Assembly: GCA_937957685.1 (NCBI GenBank)
Contig: CALGAO010000003.1
Coordinates: 1 to 9,249 of the forward strand
DNA: 9,249 nucleotides
Reading direction: 5' to 3'
DNA from: an uncultured Paenibacillaceae bacterium
GTDB lineage: Bacteria; Bacillota; Bacilli; Paenibacillales; DA-C8
Shown piece by piece: positions 6,146 to 9,249 of the stretch. Position numbers and translations under genes: made by a program. Below the pieces are notes generated by a model. That model was given only the letters and a program-made list of their open reading frames with translations, was not told the DNA's origin and did no database searches. Every line of letters begins with the position of its first letter. The first letter of the stretch is position 1.

Positions 6146-8839
6146 AATACGATCCATGCTGCGAAGCGGAGTAACGAGATTCTTTACGATGAGAAGAGCT
6201 TCCTGATCAATGGCAGACGATTGTTCCTGAATACAGCCGTCATCCATTACTTCCGGATGCCCAGACAGGAATGGAGAGAGGTGCTGGTCAAGGCCAAGCT
6301 GGCCGGCATGAACTGCATCGATACATACTTTGCGTGGAATGTGCACGAGCCCAACGAAGGGGAGTGGAACTTCGCAGGGGATGCGGATTGCGGGGCATTT
6401 CTTGATCTGTGTGCGGAGCTGGGGCTGTGGGTCATCGCCCGTCCTGGCCCCTTTATCTGCGCGGAATGGGACTTTGGCGGTTTCCCGTGGTGGCTCGGTC
6501 AGAAGCCCGGCATTCGATTCAGGCAGTACAACGAAGAATATCTCAAGTACGTCGACCTCTATTTCGACCGGATCGTGGACGTGATTCGCCCCCGTCAGAT
6601 CACCCAGGGCGGTCCGGTGATCCTCGTGCAGGTGGAGAACGAATACGGCTATCTGCATGATGATGACACCGCGCACGAATATATGAGCTACCTGAGGGAC
6701 GGGCTGCTCAAACGAGGCATCGAGGTGCCGCTGATCACCTGCGTAGGCGGTGTGGAAGGGGCTGTCGAAGGGGCGAATTTCTGGAGCGGTGCGGACTCGC
6801 ATTATGCCAAGCTGGTTCAGAAGCAGCCCGAGACGCCGAAGATCGTTACGGAATTCTGGACCGGCTGGTTCGAGCACTGGGGAGCGCCAGCCGCGACGCA
6901 GAAGACGGCGGTGCTGTATGAGAAAGCCATGCTGGAGATGATCCGTGCCGGCTTCCGGGGCGTCAGCCACTACATGTTCTACGGAGGCACGAATTTTGCC
7001 GGTTATGGCGGGAGGACGGTGGGCGGCAGCGATATTTTCATGGTGACATCCTACGACTATGATGCTCCGCTCAACGAGTACGGCAGAACGACGGACAAAT
7101 ATCAGGCGGCCAAGCGATTCACCTACTTCGTGCGGGCGATCGAACCGTTCCTGCTGGAGGCGGAGGAATGTTCGGCGGATGGCATTCGCTGCACGGGGGG
7201 CGTGCAGCTGCGCGCGAGACGGCAAGGCGATCAGATGCTGCTGTTTGTCGAGAGCCGGATGAACGAACGGGATACCTGCTATCTGACTCTGGGAGACGGT
7301 CGCACATTGCCGATCATGGTCGGTCCGGGCGAGATCGTTCCGGTGCTGGACCGCTATGAGCTGCTCGCGGGCGTGCGCCTGACGTGCGGGGCGATGATCG
7401 CCTGCAATGAACAGGTGGACGGCGTGCATACGGTGATCGTCCATGCTGCGAAGGGGCGACGGACGTATGTGGAACTGAATGCCGATGTCCCGATCAGCCA
7501 TGAGGCTGTGCAGGTACTTGTTCATGAATATCGGGCGGATCGGAAGACGCTGGTGCTGGATGTTTATCATTTTGATGAGCCGCAGACGATTGAGCTGCTG
7601 ATTGGCGAGAAGAGACTGCGTCTTGTCGTGATGACGACCGAACAGATGAACGCAACGTGGCGCCTGGAGGAAGGGCGCTGGATGAGCGGCTGGCTCGATC
7701 TCGACATCCATGCGGATGGCGATCTGTGGGGAGTGCCTGTAGCTGGCCCGCTCGTTCAGGACGCGATTGAGCTGCCCAAGCTGGAGGGCTGGAAGTCGAG
7801 TGCGCTTGACCTTACGGCGATCGGCGGGGCGGAGGTTGACAGGCCGCTCGATTTCACCAGCTTCTCCAGGCCGTATGGGTATCTGGTTTATACGAGCTCC
7901 GTCGTCAGCGAGTCGGATCGGATGACGACCCTCGTGCTGCCCAAGCTGCAGGATACGGCTCGCATCTATGTGAATGGCCAGGAAGCTGCACTCATCCGCG
8001 AGCTCGGTTCCTCCGCTGCAAAGATCCATCTGCGTCAAGGGGACAATCTGTTGCAGGTGCTCGTGCAGAACATGGGAAGACTGAATTTCTCCCCGTACCT
8101 CGGGGAGCCGAAGGGCTTGCATGATACCTGTTATCTGGACGGTTCCGTACAGGACCTGAGACAGGGCTGGCAGCTGGATGAGCGGACGATTCACCTGGAT
8201 CAGGTGAACGATGGTCTGGAGAGTGACAAGGTGATCAGGCGGACGTTCCGTCTGGACGGACACGACAAGGCGATCCTGGTCGGCGCGCTGGCTGTGCCGC
8301 TCCGGGTCAATGGCCGCGATGTGCCCATGGATGGTTACAGCAACTGGTTCCGGCATGGGACGGTGGACATCTCCGATCATGTGGTCCAGGGGGATAATGT
8401 TGTCGAGATGCCATATGTCACCTCGCCGGTCAAGCGATTGGAGCTGATCACCTGGCATTCCGGCGCGGCGCTGGACAATTGGCGGATGTGCGGGATCGAG
8501 GATGGCGTGCCCTCGGCAGGTCAGGTAGCCGCCGCAGGGGGGCGCCAGCCGGCCTGGCATGTGTGTGAGTTTGCGATGCCGGAGCTGCCGGAGTCAGCCC
8601 GCGTGAGATTGAAGCTGCGGCTCACCGGCATGAGCAAGGGCTCAGTCTGGCTGAACGGCATCAATCTTGGCCGTTATTGGCAGATCGGGCCGCAGGAGGA
8701 CTACAAGCTGCCGCTGGCATGGCTGAAGGAGAGCAATACGCTCGTCCTGTTCGACGAAGAAGGGCGCGCCCCGGACAAGGTGCGGCTACTGTTCGATGAG
8801 CAGTCCTTCCGTCGCTGGACGAAGCTCGGCAAGGCTTAA
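6143..8839 (+). CDS. GH35 beta-galactosidase, cytoplasmic
   Basis: This 898-residue enzyme should release terminal non-reducing beta-D-galactose. There is no signal peptide, so it acts on imported oligosaccharides. The TIM barrel spans about 14-340: INGRR near 22-26, NTAVIHYFRMP near 30-40, DTYFAWNVHEP near 60-70, RPGPFICAEWDFGGFPWWL near 100-118, acid/base in VQVENEYG (E167) and nucleophile in IVTEFWTGWF (E237). Beta-sandwich regions follow, with a jelly-roll-like part near 568-620 and the family's C-terminal VWLNGINLGRYWQIGPQ near 835-851. Both catalytic residues and the full domain set are present. It stands alone after a long intergenic region, apart from the importer operon, and an operator-like palindrome lies upstream. 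Substrate linkage is not visible; pairing with a GH30 enzyme suggests beta-galactan fragments. The family call is firm. Confidence 0.95.
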   Translation: MNTIHAAKRSNEILYDEKSFLINGRRLFLNTAVIHYFRMPRQEWREVLVKAKLAGMNCIDTYFAWNVHEPNEGEWNFAGDADCGAFLDLCAELGLWVIARPGPFICAEWDFGGFPWWLGQKPGIRFRQYNEEYLKYVDLYFDRIVDVIRPRQITQGGPVILVQVENEYGYLHDDDTAHEYMSYLRDGLLKRGIEVPLITCVGGVEGAVEGANFWSGADSHYAKLVQKQPETPKIVTEFWTGWFEHWGAPAATQKTAVLYEKAMLEMIRAGFRGVSHYMFYGGTNFAGYGGRTVGGSDIFMVTSYDYDAPLNEYGRTTDKYQAAKRFTYFVRAIEPFLLEAEECSADGIRCTGGVQLRARRQGDQMLLFVESRMNERDTCYLTLGDGRTLPIMVGPGEIVPVLDRYELLAGVRLTCGAMIACNEQVDGVHTVIVHAAKGRRTYVELNADVPISHEAVQVLVHEYRADRKTLVLDVYHFDEPQTIELLIGEKRLRLVVMTTEQMNATWRLEEGRWMSGWLDLDIHADGDLWGVPVAGPLVQDAIELPKLEGWKSSALDLTAIGGAEVDRPLDFTSFSRPYGYLVYTSSVVSESDRMTTLVLPKLQDTARIYVNGQEAALIRELGSSAAKIHLRQGDNLLQVLVQNMGRLNFSPYLGEPKGLHDTCYLDGSVQDLRQGWQLDERTIHLDQVNDGLESDKVIRRTFRLDGHDKAILVGALAVPLRVNGRDVPMDGYSNWFRHGTVDISDHVVQGDNVVEMPYVTSPVKRLELITWHSGAALDNWRMCGIEDGVPSAGQVAAAGGRQPAWHVCEFAMPELPESARVRLKLRLTGMSKGSVWLNGINLGRYWQIGPQEDYKLPLAWLKESNTLVLFDEEGRAPDKVRLLFDEQSFRRWTKLGKA

Positions 8840-8885
8840 GACATCGCGGGATGGAGGACGGAGCGGGTGAGAGGCGATCAGTTCG

Positions 8886-8925
8886 TCTCCCAGCGGCAAT
8901 ACGGTGCCGAGCCGAACCTGGGAGA
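8886..8925 (+). repeat. Two-part stem-loop downstream of the GH35 gene
   Basis: TCTCCCAG (8886-8893) pairs exactly with CTGGGAGA (8918-8925). Directly inside it, CGGCA (8894-8898) pairs with TGCCG (8905-8909) around a 6-nt loop, leaving an 8-nt unpaired side. The stacked arrangement suggests a real RNA fold in the 3' region of the message. No U-tract follows, so intrinsic termination is not supported. Confidence 0.55.
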
Positions 8926-8936
8926 GGAGAAAAGCG

Positions 8937-8978
8937 GAGCTCAGGTATCGCGGAAGGAGGACGAAGCAGCCTGAGCTC
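8937..8978 (+). repeat. Second strong stem-loop downstream of the GH35 gene
   Basis: GAGCTCAGG (8937-8945) and CCTGAGCTC (8970-8978) are exact reverse complements with a 24-nt purine-rich loop. It begins 12 nt after the preceding stem-loop, so the two together make a structured block of about 90 nt. There is no T-run behind it. Confidence 0.55.
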
Positions 8979-9104
8979 TCCGGAAAGTCCGACCAGACTG
9001 ACGGATGGACGGTCCCCACCTTGCCTCGTGGATCTGATGGATTCATCCTGGAGGAAGATCTGGCCGTCATCCGAGGTCGCATCCGGGGTTACCGAGCAAA
9101 AAAG

Positions 9105-9161
9105 GTTAAAAAGTTAACTTCTACGCCTTTGCAGCGACCGTGATTTTACCAATGAAGTTAA
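9105..9161. repeat. AT-rich GTTAA inverted repeats before the next gene
   Basis: GTTAA (9105-9109) and TTAAC (9114-9118) form a short stem with a 4-nt loop, overlapping the 10-bp palindrome AAGTTAACTT (9111-9120). TTAACTTC (9114-9121) is repeated in inverted form as GAAGTTAA (9154-9161). This could be a regulator site in the control region of the gene starting near 9228; AT-rich chance matches are also possible. Confidence 0.4.
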
Positions 9162-9227
9162 AAATTTGGCTGTGTTTAACTCAATTGTTGCTTACGAGGC
9201 TAGTTGGTTGATTTGGAGGGCACAATA

Positions 9228-9249
9228 GTGCGGCAGCTTTTTTCCAATG
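9228..9249 (+). CDS. Probable start of a further gene, truncated by the window edge
   Basis: GGAGG at 9215-9219 is followed after 8 nt by GTG at 9228, and the frame stays open to the edge (MRQLFSN). The AT-rich upstream stretch looks like a gene control region. Only seven residues are visible, so no function can be assigned. Confidence 0.4.

Larger units (their letters stand above)
8840..9227 (+). other. Intergenic region after the GH35 gene
   Basis: The first 250 or so bases are GC-rich and contain strong inverted repeats; the last 130 are AT-rich, as expected for the control region of a following gene. I find no gene with a ribosome binding site here. A short frame at about 9018-9143 has coding-like codon choice and is described under findings. 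No clean promoter for the next gene could be called; TTGGCT at 9166-9171 has no good -10 partner. Confidence 0.6.

Noticed and set aside
5954..8560. Very long open frame on the minus strand opposite the GH35 gene
   Set aside because: It is a shadow of the GH35 coding bias; the translation is low-quality (rich in H, R, Q and I) with no family features.
9085..9095. GGGGTTACCGA, reminiscent of the 3' part of the c-di-GMP-I riboswitch
   Set aside because: The essential upstream elements (the GCAAACC-type segment, GAAA tetraloop and CGCAAAGCC segment) are not present, so the similarity is taken as chance.
9222..9244. Possible terminator GCAC/GTGC near a T-run at the window end
   Set aside because: The GCAC/GTGC stem is only 4 bp and the T-run starts several bases later; the same bases fit better as the start of a gene preceded by GGAGG.

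Overview
The window looks like a piece of a Paenibacillus-type (GC-rich, low-branching Firmicutes) chromosome. This is inferred from strong AGGAGG-like ribosome binding sites, GTG and TTG starts, sigma-A-like promoter boxes in short AT-rich islands, and a DUF5696-like gene end placed before CUT1 sugar permeases, an arrangement I associate with Paenibacillus. Every gene I can support lies on the plus strand, and together they form a carbohydrate-utilisation locus.

Layout. (1) 1-290 is the 3' end of a gene whose C-terminus resembles DUF5696 proteins. (2) 329-1261 and 1248-2288 are two CUT1-type ABC sugar permeases overlapping by 14 nt. (3) 2302-3966, from a TTG start, is a membrane-anchored or secreted GH30 glycosidase with both catalytic glutamates. 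(4) 3967-4443 is non-coding and holds a good sigma-A-like promoter, small repeats and a hairpin. (5) 4444-5472 is a LacI/GalR-family repressor. (6) 5473-6142 is a non-coding gap of about 670 bp with a symmetric inverted-repeat cluster (5636-5821) and a near-perfect LacI-family operator or cre-like palindrome (5943-5956). (7) 6143-8839 is a cytoplasmic GH35 beta-galactosidase; a strong RBS supports the GTG at 6143 rather than the longer GTG reading from 6086. (8) 8840-9227 is non-coding with strong stem-loops. (9) From 9228 a new gene probably starts and runs off the edge.

How it may work together (inference): the GH30 enzyme cuts a galactose-containing polymer outside the cell, for example the beta-1,6-galactan side chains of type II arabinogalactan. 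The two permeases import the oligosaccharides, with a solute-binding protein expected upstream and an ATPase expected elsewhere, as is common for Firmicutes CUT1 systems. The GH35 enzyme removes terminal beta-galactose in the cytoplasm, and the LacI-type protein senses a sugar and controls one or both transcription units. The enzyme families are clear; the exact polymer is not.

I found no CRISPR array, transposase, tRNA or rRNA. The least explained parts are the two long intergenic regions: the nested CGGAACG/CGTTCCG element after lacI, the near-exact 18-nt duplication at the lacI start, and the structured 3' region after the GH35 gene.
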